The notes under the pieces are model-generated. The model was given only the letters and a program-made list of their open reading frames with translations. It made no database searches and was not told the origin of the DNA. This document shows positions 49,420 through 59,896 of a DNA stretch of 64,000 nucleotides, one piece after another (the stretch's first letter is position 1; the number at the start of each line of letters is the position of its first letter). The DNA comes from Iris pallida (Eukaryota; Streptophyta; Magnoliopsida; Asparagales; Iridaceae): contig JANAVB010002199.1 of the NCBI GenBank assembly GCA_029216955.1, positions 19,203,670-19,267,669 on the forward strand, written 5' to 3'. The position numbers were made by a program, and so were the translations under genes.

Positions 49420-50394
49420 ACAACAAGTATATTAGCTTGCTATAAAAAGTTGACAGCGATGAAGGCCGCTAAAGAAGAATGATCTGCTGAATAAGAAAGC
49501 AATAGAAACTGTTGTAAACTGCTAATAAATTAGCAAAGTCACCTGCTGGGGTGATCAAAATTATTGTTGCTTAAAGCGAGATTCAACCGTCTCTGTCGAT
49601 TCGCTCCTAGGAACAGAAGACAAGTTCTGAAGAACTTATGGAACACTCTTACTTATCTCCCTTGATTGGACAAAGAGGACAAGCGCAGATGCACCAATAG
49701 ACCGTTCCGACAAACAATGTTGCAAAAATATATAGGAGAGTTAGTAACCACCAACTAAAGACGTAGGCGGACTACTAGAGAGTAACTCCCTAATCATTCG
49801 GAGAGTTACTAGCAACAACTCTCTAATCAGGGACGAATCCATAAATTATAGCTACGATGGACTACCAAAAATTTGGAGGGGCTAGAGGTGGACTAGTCCG
49901 TATAAAAAAAAAATCAAAAACTAAAATTTACATGGTGAAAAAAGTATTAAAAAAAATTAGGGTGGGCTCCAGCCCACCCCATGGACCACCTGGATCCACC
50001 CATGTCTCTAATAAATACGTCAGTTACGAACTGAACAGTCGGCATCAATGAGGTTAGCAAAACCGTGGCGCTAACACGAAGGCAGTAGCGCAATGACACC
50101 GCCTGAGCAGCTCCGTTGCACCACTGTGCCATAGCGTCGTTGCATCATTATGGATACGTGCAAAGTGCTAAGTGTGCCATCAAAGTGTCATTTAAAATTA
50201 AGTGTGCCATCAAAGTGTCATTTTGCACCCTTCGTCCGAGTCCGATGCCTAGTGGAATTAGAACCTTGTCCACTGAAAAAATTCTACCATGGTAACCACT
50301 TGAGCTAACACATCCCATGTGTACATATTGAAATACAAGAGTTAGTTTCAAATGGAACGGTGGAACCATATCACTAATGACCAAACCCCCAACA
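49420..50394 (-). repeat. decayed Copia-type solo LTR
   Basis: Starts TGTTGGGGGTTTGGTCATTAG on the minus strand at 50394 and shares scattered blocks with 44951-45969 (for example CCTGCT.GGGTGA near the far side). Far boundary unclear. A hAT MITE is inserted at 49828-50004. Confidence 0.4.
49828..50004. mobile_element. hAT-type MITE (177 bp)
   Basis: Exact 8-bp TSD TCTCTAAT (49820-49827, 50005-50012). Left end CAGGGACGAATCC, right end GGATCCACCCATG; shares GGGCTCCAGCCCACCCC core with 12105-12276 in inverse orientation. Confidence 0.9.
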
Positions 50395-50483
50395 ATAGTC
50401 TCAACAAAATCATATGCCGTGCCACTAAGAAGACTTGTAGTGATACTTTGGCATCGCCATTAAAACGAGGCTAAATAAAGATA

Positions 50484-50620
50484 GGTTTTTTTTAGGGGCA
50501 CACCCATTTTTACTAGGGGGCAGCCCTTACTTAGGGGACAGCCCATTGGGTGGAACTTTTACTAGGGGGCAGCCCAAATTTTACTAGGGGGCAGCCCAAC
50601 CCCCCAAACTCATTTTTTCA
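50484..50620. repeat. left terminal and subterminal repeats
   Basis: Terminal GGTTTTTTTTAGGGGCAC followed by tandem blocks with the word GGGGGCAGCCC or GGGGACAGCCC and TTACTAGG between them. Inverse blocks stand at 56006-56108. Confidence 0.85.
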
Positions 50621-50759
50621 TCTCATTTCATCATTTCCTCTCTCTCTCCTCCAAAAGAAGAAAAAGAGAAGAGCTCTCTCATCTCCCTAAACCCTACAAA
50701 TTTCTCCTCCACCATTCCTCCACCCATTTTCTTTCACGAACTCTCCCACGTTCGACGAG

Positions 50760-53446
50760 ATGACACGCAAGTCCAAGACATCCGATGCTAGGTACGTTTT
50801 TCGCTAATTTCGTTCTATAATTTGATAAATTTTTTTTGAAACCCTAGAATAGTTTGAAATATCGAAATTTTTTTGATAATTTAGGTTTATAATGTCTTTA
50901 GGGTTTATAAATGGGATTTTCGAACACAACAAACCCACAATATCTCTTCAAACCCTAACCCTAGATAACGACAAACTAGCGAGTCGTTTCTGTTGGCCGA
51001 GTACAGTAGGACTGCCATGATTGTGGCAGTCCTCATATACACAAGGACTGCCACAGTCCTGGCAGTCCTCTATTAACAGAGGACTGCCAGGACTGTGGCA
51101 GTCCTTGTGTATATGAGGACTGCCACAATCATGGCAGTCCTACTGTACTCAGTTCTGGGGGTAAGAATAGGGGGTAACAGTCGCACAATCTATTAGGGGA
51201 TAATAGATCTATTTTAGTCTGCATTAGTTATTAATTGTACGGTCGCACAATCTATTGCTCTATAGGGGTGACAGTCCTCCCGAGGCACCAAAAAGAATAC
51301 GTCCCACCGCATCAAAGCGGAAGGAACGTGCCGAACGTCCTCTTGAGCGCCCGATAACAATTTCCGAACCCGAGGGCCAAGGTCGGGCTGGGACACGGAG
51401 ACCCCCCCCGGTTGCACAAGCTCGGTCGAAGCAACGAGCTCGTACTCCTTCTCCTCCCAGTGATGACGACGACGTGCCACTTAGCCAATTCCTACCACCA
51501 CGTCAAGAGGAGGTCGGTCCTTCTGAAGAGGCCGGTCCTTCTGAGCCGCCTGTCCGGCCTCCAGGTTGCTCAATGTTGCCTTCTTTTGAGAACCATATTG
51601 CATATGCAATATGGAAGGACCCGGTATGTGCATTACTTTTGTAAGCTAGTAGTTCAGTATATGATATCTATATGTATTTCATGTTTTTTATGTTTTTATA
51701 TGTTGTTTGATATACAGAGGACATATCGTATGCTCAGGGCTGTGAGTCACGGGAAGAAAATCATGTCTTGGCCGTTTTGCAGCTTGCCGGAGGCCGTCCA
51801 GGAGAAAATCGTACCGAGCGGTTTGCACAATCTGGCAGATTATGCCTACAGGACAATGGATAGTGCCCTGATATCCGCTTTTGTGGAGAGATGGCACCCG
51901 GAGACCAACACGTTTCATCTCCCATGCGGGGAGATAACCATTACACTGGACGACGTCTACCAGCTACTGGAGCTGCCAGTGACCGGGCGCGTAATGACCA
52001 AAGAGCATTACACGAATGAAAAATCTGTGAAATGGTACGAGAAGATCGTCAGGTTTGTCTCAAGTAACCTTGGACTTGAGGAAACTAGTTTCACAACTCT
52101 CCCCGGCTTCAAGAAATCATACGGAATTCCGTTGTCATTTTTGGTGGAGCACTTCACGGATCTGGAATTGGATGAGGATGATGATGTGTTGGTCGACGCG
52201 GTGGCCCGTGCTTACATGCTGTTCGTCCTAGGAACGGTAGGCATTTCGGACAAGTCCGGAACCTCGATACACGCGAGGTACATGCTCAACTTATTGTCCG
52301 TGGATGACTTCATAGATATATCGTGGGGTAGCGGTATTCTCGCCTATCTTTACCGCGAGCTAGGCATCGCATCCCGCGTCGGGACTAAGACAATTGCCGG
52401 ATGCCAGACTCTGCTACATGTAAGAAAACTTCCAACAACTTAGTCTCGTATACTTCATTTTGTTGTTTATATTTTGTGATTATTAACTTATAAATTGAAT
52501 AGGCATGGATATACGAGCACTTTCCGATGCTCGGGCGGGGTGAGCTGAACCCAAACTACCTTGAACACCTTCCTAGAGTGGCTCGATGGAGGCCGGCCCA
52601 GGTGGAAACGAAAGATTGGCAAGTACTGGCTACCATTCGTGGAGTACTTGACAATTTGGTAGCAGAAGAGGTAATAAATTGAGACTTAATTTTTCTTCGG
52701 CAGTTTTTTTTTTGTCAACTGTTTTTTTTGTTAACTGTTTTCCTACAGATATTTTGGGATCCATACCGGGATTTGCGCGAGGGGAGTCGTGCCATCCAAC
52801 CAGTTTCCTTATTTCATGGCATGATCACGTGCTATGATATCACGGAGCCGTACATGCCTGATCGTGTACTTCGGCAGTTTGGCTTCGTGCAAAAAGTGCC
52901 CAAGCGCACACTGAGGATGTTGGAACCTCCCCGCGGGACCCAACCATTGAACTACAAACCGGCGTTTTTCGACTGGGTGACCGACTTCTACGCCGAGTGG
53001 CAAAGGCACCTGCTTGGGGAAGACGAGAGTCAACCGGTCACCCTGATGGCTGACTGCAGCAAGGACTACATGCCGTACTTTCGGCGGGTCGGACATCCGA
53101 AGTTGTTGAACCCTACAAACCCGGGTCCCGCGCCTGTAGCAGCTGTTGGAAATCTTCCGTCGAAAAACATCTTGTATGCTTCATTGGTTAAGATGGTGAG
53201 TTCCGCATTAGTAGTTAGTTCGAGATGGTTTTGACTTTATACTAAATTCAATTATACTTTCATTTACAGTCTAGAAGGGCGAAGGAACTGGCCAAGACAC
53301 TTCGGAGCGCTTGCCAAAGTGACACTAGTGTCTTGGTCGAAACTAGTACCTTGGTCGCCAACGAGCTTGAGCGCATCGACGACGAGGTTGAGTTCCCATT
53401 CATGCGTAATGCGGAGTCTCGTTCGAAGGCCCGCCATGATATGTAG
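50760..53446 (+). CDS. plant mobile domain (PMD) protein, transposon-borne
   Basis: PMD proteins (MAIL1/MAIN family in hosts, many in transposons) have no settled biochemical activity; host members help silence transposons and keep genome stability. Six exons fit with GT-AG sites and consistent phase: 50760-50791, 51266-51623, 51718-52419, 52503-52670, 52749-53195, 53270-53446; 627 residues. Residues 1-110 are low-complexity and basic with nuclear-signal-like RPTASKRKERAERP and an acidic DDDD at 77-80. The PMD runs from about 115: SFENHIAYAIWKDP, then HLPCGEITITLDDVYQLLEL (the family's signature), LLHAWIYEHFPMLGR across exons 3-4, and WDPYRDLREG in exon 5. C-terminus RSKARHDM. No stop or frameshift breaks it, so it may be functional. 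Exon 1 (32 bp) is short and chosen because it supplies the only ATG and a phase match; intron 1 holds a 152-bp perfect palindrome. Confidence 0.87.
50999..51150. repeat. 152-bp perfect palindrome in PMD intron 1
   Basis: Arms of 73 bp and a 6-base loop (ATTAAC, 51072-51077). Each arm holds two GGACTGCC...GGCAGTCC words, so the hairpin has nested smaller hairpins. Confidence 0.95.
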
Positions 53447-53749
53447 TATGGAAAGTCTGACGTTCTTGTATGATGTTGAATACTTGTGTCGAGCATTTCG
53501 GATGTTGAAAATGTCTTGTTTATGTGATATTTGTCATTTGGGATTGTGTGATGTTGAAAATGTCTTGTGTAGCGGTTGGATATGTCTTGTGTATGGATAT
53601 ATTTTTGGGTGTTGACATTATTTTGGATGTTTAAAATGTGTGGGATGCTTGTGTTAACACTATTTTGGGATATATGTCGAAATCATTCTTGTGTTTATTA
53701 TGTACTTGTGGATATGTACTTGTGATGATTATGTATGATTATGTGTTGG

Positions 53750-54525
53750 ACTGCCACAACCTGGGAAATGTTCTGTTATGTGTTCACAGAATATTTCTAT
53801 TTGTATGATTATGTACTTGGGAAATGTTATATATGATTATGTATGATTATGTATGATTATGTACTTGTGGATATGTACTTGTGAAATGTTCTGTCATGTG
53901 TTCACAGAACATTTCAATTAGGACTGCCACACTCTGGGCAGTCCTTCACTAGTGTAGGACTGCCCAGGTTGTGGCAGTCCTAATTAAAATGTTCTGTGAA
54001 CACATAACAGAACATTTCAATTAGGACTGCCACACACTGGGCAGTCCTTCACTAGTGTAGGACTGCCCAGGTTGTGGCAGTCATAATTAAAATGTTCTGT
54101 GAACACATCACAGAACATTTCAATTAGGACTGCCACACACTGGGCAGTCCTTCACTAGTGTAGGACTGCCCTGGGTGTGGCAGTCCATTCTAAAATGTTC
54201 TGTGAACACATCACAGAACATTTCAATTAGGACTGCCACACACTGGGCAGTCCTTCACTAGTGTAGGACTGCCCTGGGTGTGGCAGTCCATTCTAAAATG
54301 TTCTGTGATTTCATCACAGAACATTTCAATTAGGACTGCCACACCCAGGGCAGTCCTACACTAGTGAAGGACTGCCCAGTGTGTGGCAGTCCAAATTGAA
54401 ATGTTCTGTGATGAAATCACAGAATATTTTAGAATGGACTGCCACACCCAGGGCAGTCCTACACTAGTGAAGGACTGCCCAGTGTGTGGCAGTCCTAATT
54501 GAAATGTTCTGTGAACACAAGAATT
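53750..54525. repeat. 103-bp hairpin array forming a large inverted repeat
   Basis: Copies of ATTTCAATTAGGACTGCC begin at 53911, 54014, 54117, 54220 and 54323, exactly 103 bp apart. Each unit has a GGACTGCC...GGCAGTCC word pair around CACTAGTG and an AATGTTCTGTG...CACAGAACATT word. Around 54310 the order reverses, so about 210 bp on either side pair with each other. It lies between the convergent 3' ends of the two element genes. Confidence 0.92.
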
Positions 54526-54733
54526 TTCTGTGATCAAACACACACGTCTCACACAAAAAATACACAAAACACACATGTAGAACACCCAGATAAAAGACAT
54601 ATAAGACATAAATAAAAGTAAGAAACATATATTAGACTTCATATTTCATAGTTTAATGTATACAAAAGTGGTCCTCTATAACCAAAATGCCAAAATTTAT
54701 ACAAAAGTGGTCCTCCATATAACACATTGATAC

Positions 54734-55707
54734 TCAGTCGATTTCGACGTCATAGTGGTCTGCAGGTAAGTCTCTTGGCTCCTCAAACTTCAACAACTTC
54801 TTATAATGGTCGATTTCATGATTGTGGGTTCCATTCTTCACTTGTACTGACCACTTCCCTTCTTCTTCTTTTCTAATCTGGATCGTGAATGGACAACCAC
54901 ATTTCCTCGTTCCGGCTTTCTTTCTTACTACGTTATCTTGGATAACTGTGTCTTTCTTGTGCGATCGGAACACACCACCTCTTTCACAGCCAACCATAAC
55001 ACTTTGTCGTCCCGGGCGATTTCGGGCCGATCTGGATATCACTAGAACCAACTTGTTTTCCCTTCCAACTTCTCGACACCATTGTACCGCATCGTCGCTT
55101 GATGGAAACGAAAGATCGGTCGAAAATAAATGCCCTACATCAATTGCAATTGGAGCATGTACCGCAACCTCGGAAGATCGAAAGTCCTACAATAGAAGTT
55201 AAAAGTCAAAACTAAACAACTAAATAAAGCGTATTATTATTTATAGAGGAGTCTGTATTATTATTTATATAGAAGTTTGTTCTTGGTCACAAGTTGAGAC
55301 ACTTCAAAGTAACATTGTCCATTTGGATCAATGTTCATATTTGGGTTATATATATATAAATCTGGATTAACTAGTTAGATAGTACTAAAAGAAAAATCAC
55401 ATATTGGTGTGATATACAAATAACACACATTCCTACAGAGGACTGCCAGAGATTGGGCAGTCCCTCACATTCACTGGACTGCCACAAATGTGGCAGTCCC
55501 TCACTTAGTGTATGACTGCCCAGGTTGTGGCAGTCCTATATATGTGAGGGACTGCCACACTTATGGCAGTCCTCTGTGTCGAAATACAATTTTCCACTCC
55601 ACGTAAAGTTCAAATGTAGTTACCACGATGATTTTCGATGCGTCAAAGTGTTCTTCGGAAGTGTTGGGAGGATAATATCCAGCATTTGATGGTCCGGGTT
55701 GATCCAT
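54734..55707 (-). CDS. FAR1/MULE-type WRKY-GCM1 zinc-binding protein, transposon-borne
   Basis: A small protein, 178 residues, in two exons on the minus strand (55707-55624 and 55186-54734) with GT-AG intron in phase 0. Residues about 90-155 match the DNA-binding domain found at the N-terminus of MULE transposases and in FAR1/FRS factors: C95 (VGCERGGVFR), C124 and C126 (TRKCGCPFTI), H149 and H151 (GTHNHEI). In those proteins a DDE transposase core normally follows; here the protein stops about 27 residues later (DHYDVEID), so it is a free-standing binding domain. Start is the first ATG (MDQPGPSNAGYYPP). It faces the PMD gene across the hairpin array, and its own intron 1 carries a third palindrome group. 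Role inferred: sequence-specific binding to the element's ends or palindromes. Confidence 0.85.
55436..55582. repeat. palindromic-word array in intron 1 of the FAR1-like gene
   Basis: Four GGACTGCC/TGGCAGTCC-type words in about 145 bp, alternately facing (GGACTGCCAGAGATTGGGCA is the first). Outer and inner words pair with each other as in the other arrays. Confidence 0.9.
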
Positions 55708-56116
55708 TATCTATTTCTTTCTACATTAAACAAAAATTTCCACTTTTATATGTAAAATTTAGGTTAAAACTTAAAATATAACACGAAAATAAATTCGACG
55801 ACTTACAAATAAATGAGAGAAGTGATTGACACTGTATTCTACCAAAAATCTTCAACGATTTTTGTTTGGGGGACAATTTCACCTAGGTTAGGTTAGATAT
55901 AGGTTTATATGAGTAGAAGAAAAAAAAAGAAGTGGAGGAAGAGAAGTAGGAAAAGAAGAAAGAGAGAGATGAAATAAAATGGAGTTGGGTTTTATACTTT
56001 TTTTTGGGCTGCCCCCCTAGTAAAAAAACACAATGGCAAACTTGTAAATTTTTCAAAAAAATTTTGGGTTGTCCCCTAGTAGAAAATGAGGTGCCCCTAA
56101 AAAAAACCTAAAGATA

Positions 56117-56349
56117 TCAAGAGTCATCTTCACACAACCAAACAAAAGAATAGGTGCAAATATCCTCCAAATGTCTCTCTCGCTTGAACCAACATCTCCA
56201 CTTTGTGGTTAATTGCTGCCTATTTCTGTACTATTGCTTTGGGACCCTGTTCTCAAACTCTCTTTCCATTTACCTAAAAGAAACTGCATTGGGGCTGTGA
56301 AGAAGGATATTGTTTTTGTTAATGCTATAGAGGAAATTAGCTTTAACGG
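56117..56349. other. no gene seen
   Basis: AT-rich DNA right of the transposon. Confidence 0.5.
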
Positions 56350-56354
56350 AGCTG

Positions 56355-56679
56355 TATAGGGATTTCTGAGCCCCTTGCGATTTGCAGAGAAAGAAAAACA
56401 ATAGAAAAGAGGAAAAGAAAACGCAGAATTTAACGTGGTGCACTCCTCAGATCGAGAAGCTACGCCCACAGTCACTGCCGACGAAATTTTAACTATATAT
56501 TGAAGATTATTTACAAGTTGAGTCCTAATACTCCTTTATAAGCATAGGATATTATGACGACTTAATTACAGGTGAAACATCCAACATATCCTTGGAAAAA
56601 AAAAATTCGGGGACTAAACGATCCAGTCACTTAAGCGATCAAACTAGAAGGTTCCAATTAGGCTCCACAGAACCTAACA
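56355..56679 (-). repeat. solo LTR (325 bp)
   Basis: 5-bp TSD AGCTG at 56350-56354 and 56680-56684. On the minus strand it starts TGTTAGGTTCTGTGGAGCC; it ends CCTATA, so the terminal CA would have become TA. No interior left. Confidence 0.55.
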
Positions 56680-56684
56680 AGCTG

Positions 56685-57202
56685 ACCATAAGGAAATGAT
56701 TCTTAGGAATAAAGCCTTTTGTTGTTGTTGTTGTACTCATATCATCAATCACTTAAATCAATATTCATTACCTGCAGATGAGATGTTAAAGTTGCTACAG
56801 GCTTTCATTCGAAGTAATTAGAGTAAGTACCACATACAATCATAACTGATGGCAAAATTAATTTTGGTTAATGTTCGTTGTTGATGAACTTTGCAGATGC
56901 CAAAGAGGATTATCCCCACACCATGTGCTCAATAAGATACCAAGTATCACACTGTGGCATTTGACTCTGCAAAAATGACAAGGCCTTGCTCTTAACACTT
57001 TTTTCTCATTTCATACAACTTTTTTTTCGAAAAAAAAATACATATCAAGGATCAACAAATGTGCAATATTCTGCGTGTTTTTGCTGCAAATCCTCTGCAA
57101 ATTCCAGTCAATAAGACTTTAATTCTGCTGGCAACACTTGTATCCTTGTTGGTTTGAAGAAAGAAAGAAGAATCAATCATACATATCTGTGGAAAACCGT
57201 TC

Positions 57203-57256
<54 letters not shown>

Positions 57257-57349
57257 GAGAGTAATAACCATACTATGAGTAGTTGAATGGACTAAACTGC
57301 AAAACCATTGTAACTTTCTACTATGAAGAACATATGAATTGAAACCTGA
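56685..57349. other. no gene; poly(A) tract
   Basis: A run of about 45 at 57208-57252; otherwise AT-rich DNA downstream of the CLE gene. Confidence 0.7.
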
Positions 57350-57613
57350 TCAGTTGTGCAGTGGGTTTGGACCCTGAGGCACCAATCTCTTGGACACTCC
57401 ATATAGTGGGTCGATAGCGTCATCATCGTGGTACTTCAGAGACGGAGATATCTTGGAGAAATACCCCATGGATGGCGAAGAATAGCCACTCCCCCACCTC
57501 CTCCCCATAATTCGACGGCCACTGATAGAGCTAGATGGTTGGCCAACCAATAAAAGAACAAGCATTAGAAAGAAGAAGAAAACAGGTATCAGAGGTAGGT
57601 TTCGGAATCTCAT
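57350..57613 (-). CDS. CLE: CLE-family signalling peptide precursor
   Basis: CLE precursors are secreted and cut to 12-13-residue peptides that bind LRR receptor kinases and control meristems, vasculature or roots. This 87-residue single-exon frame has the three expected parts: a hydrophobic signal peptide (about residues 6-25, LIPVFFFFLMLVLLLVG), a variable middle rich in S, G and D, and a C-terminal CLE motif RLVPQGPNPLHN at residues 76-87, preceded by K75 and ending at the stop as in A-type members. It is closest to the RLVPSGPNPLHN group (CLE8-13-like). Unusual: position 5 is Q rather than the common S or T. A Mutator-like MITE lies 119 bp upstream of the ATG. Confidence 0.88.
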   Translation of the reverse strand: MRFRNLPLIPVFFFFLMLVLLLVGQPSSSISGRRIMGRRWGSGYSSPSMGYFSKISPSLKYHDDDAIDPLYGVSKRLVPQGPNPLHN

Positions 57614-57676
57614 GGTTGATTGAGCTGAGCAGGGTTCGAGGAGATGTGGGTTAAGTGTATTAATATGGGCCAGTTA

Positions 57677-57682
57677 CTTATA
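57677..57682 (-). promoter_or_regulatory. possible TATA box of CLE gene
   Basis: Minus strand CATATAAGT, about 65 bp before the ATG; it lies between the start and the MITE. Confidence 0.3.
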
Positions 57683-57731
57683 TGGCGGGGAAGGATACAA
57701 GAAATTAATATACTTTGGATCAATATTGATA

Positions 57732-57922
57732 GGGTTATTTAAAGTAACCTCTCCTATGTTTTATGTTTATTACACGAACCTCCCCTGTGTTTTATGTAAC
57801 GAGTTATTACACCAACCACCCATAAAACGTAAAGCATAGGGGAGGTTCGTGTAATTATTTTCATAATAAGGGAGGTCCGTGTAATAAACATAAAACGTAG
57901 GGAAGGTTAGTGTAATTAACCC
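57732..57922. mobile_element. Mutator-like foldback MITE (191 bp) upstream of CLE gene
   Basis: Exact 9-bp TSD ATATTGATA (57723-57731, 57923-57931). The two halves are inverse (AACCTCTCCTATGTTTTATG and, other strand, AACCTTCCCTACGTTTTATG), with an extra pair of GGGGAGGTTCGTGTAA words inside. Confidence 0.9.
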
Positions 57923-57931
57923 ATATTGATA

Positions 57932-58719
57932 TACCAAAACGTCCTTCTTGTACTAATCAAATTACCTACTTATGTTGGGGGGTTCAATCTTGAGATTAGC
58001 AGAAAATTTAGGGGTTTAATGCAATTAGGGAGGTTGGGAAGGAGGCTATAATTATAGATTATAGGGTGGAACCTTCATATTTCCATTTGGCTCTAATGTA
58101 TCAGACTATTATTCTGCTTCATAACAGTAAAGTAAGGGTTAACATTACTCTTTTTCTTCAGAAGTCACTTTTCCTCACTAATAAAAAGAAAAAGAAAGCT
58201 ACATATATATGCTTCAACCCCGATCCACACACTCTCGATCTTCCTCTACAGGACGCTTTGTAGTTTTGTACTCTTTCTTTGCCTCTTATTATTATTTCTG
58301 TTTCTTCGCGAACTTTACCAACTGCATATTTTGTCAAATTATGAAAATTGGATCCTTCCTTTAATTTTAGTCTGATGATAACAACCATAGTGATCATAAG
58401 GAGTTGAAATCTTCTAATTATTGTACTATGCGCCTAATTTTGCAGAATCTGCAGTGGTCCTACAAACTTATGTATCTCCTTATCTATAGGTATGGAAAAT
58501 TGTTTATTTGTCCATATGCAGATGGTTTAGGAATATATGTAGAATAATTAGGTGTGCGCATCTTGTGTTAGGAACTTGGAAGTGAACCTAATGATAATAA
58601 TACTAGTGTCCCGTAGATAAACAATTAGCCTGTTTTAATTGGACATGACAATCAAGAGTTGGGACTGATAAGCTACTGTTTGTCATTGTATGCACAGTTT
58701 GAACAGACTCCACTATTGC
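57932..58719. other. no gene seen
   Basis: AT-rich DNA, nothing recognised on either strand. Confidence 0.6.
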
Positions 58720-59156
58720 CAAAGGTTCAGAATATCGGTATCGGACCCTTCCTATGAGTATCGGACCAGCAGAATCGGCAGTTTCGGATCGGAATATTGA
58801 AATATTTGGTATCGGAAAGCAAATAATTATTAAAATTTTAGATTTTTTTTATATTTAGGCATAATTTGAAGTATATTATGTGTTGTTTCTTAGTAGCTTT
58901 GAAATTGAAAAAAAAAATAATAATAAGTGTCACCTTTTGCTAACTGCCATAAATAAATTTCTTCCTTTACATTCTTTATTACCTTATTATTCTTTTACAC
59001 CCTTAATGATTGGTCTTTTTTTGTGTTCAATTTTCTCATTCGAATTGACTAGGAAGAGATACCCAACGTCGGTCCGTCAGTATCTGTTAATATTGGTATC
59101 GGTCGGTATCGATACGGGCCGTATCGTATCTGTTTCGGTCATTACTGTAAACTATG
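58720..59156. mobile_element. GATACCG-family MITE
   Basis: Left end CAAAGGTTCAGAATATCGG, right end ACTGTAAACTATGG, with the family core (ATATTTAGGCATAATTTGAA). No convincing TSD. Confidence 0.7.
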
Positions 59157-59159
59157 GTT

Positions 59160-59888
59160 GTCGGATATACAATTTTATTATCGTCTTGCTGCAAGTGAAG
59201 CTGTGACCAAATTAACATTATAGCATATTACCTTGGCAATAACAAAAACATATCATAGGTACTAGGTAGGTAGAAAACATACAGCATATTGATGTCAACA
59301 ATATAGTTAAGAAGCACAATGATAGTTGTTCTTGCAGACTGTTATTATAATTCAAAGCTGGAATTTAATCTCTCCACAATACCCAGTCATTTTCATTGAC
59401 GACCTAACGCTAACAGAATATGAATAACCCAAAATCCATCCATCAAATTCGAAGAATTATAGGCATTGGATCGAATTGATACGGCTCTGTTCGGTTGGAC
59501 TATTTTTATTATTTAATAGACCGGATTCAAAGTTGGACTTGTTTATATTAAAAAAAAATTATATTTCCCAAACTTGCAATGAAGCAGTGATGAAAACAAT
59601 AGTCTGTCGATTGTCTTCAATTTTGACACAACAACAGTACTGCCTAGAGAGGAAAAGAGATTAACATAATCAAAACAAAATAAGAGTAAATTCATAAAAT
59701 ATCCTTTTCCATTCACTTTTATAGAACTTTAGAGTGTGACCATATTTATACATAGGCTTGATAAAGAATCCTGAAAAATCCTAAAAGATTAACTAATAGG
59801 CAGAGTGTCCTCGGTGACCTCCCCAGACGCCACTGGCAACAGAGGCAGAGTGTCCAAACAGGAGGACGCAAATTTAAGTCATGGAAAC
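59160..59888. other. no gene seen
   Basis: AT-rich DNA between two MITEs. Confidence 0.6.
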
Positions 59889-59896
59889 CTCTCAAG

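Larger units (their letters stand above)
50484..56108. mobile_element. 5.6-kb TIR transposon carrying PMD and FAR1-like genes
   Basis: Exact 8-bp TSD TAAAGATA (50476-50483, 56109-56116). Ends GGTTTTTTTTAGGGGCAC and its perfect inverse; similarity goes on for about 45 bases. Inside each end are repeats of TTACTAGGGGGCAGCCC (at least three at left; CCTAGTA-containing inverses at right), possible protein-binding sites. Two convergent spliced genes fill it: a PMD protein (+) and a FAR1/MULE-type zinc-binding protein (-). Three arrays of GGACTGCC...GGCAGTCC palindromes lie in intron 1 of each gene and between the 3' ends. No DDE transposase is visible on either strand. The zinc domain points to the Mutator-like superfamily; an 8-bp TSD is at the short end for that group. 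Confidence 0.88.

Noticed and set aside
51688..51918. 76-codon antisense frame in PMD exon 3
   Set aside because: Shadow of the PMD gene.
56209..56475. 88-codon minus-strand frame
   Set aside because: Overlaps the solo LTR edge; no domain.
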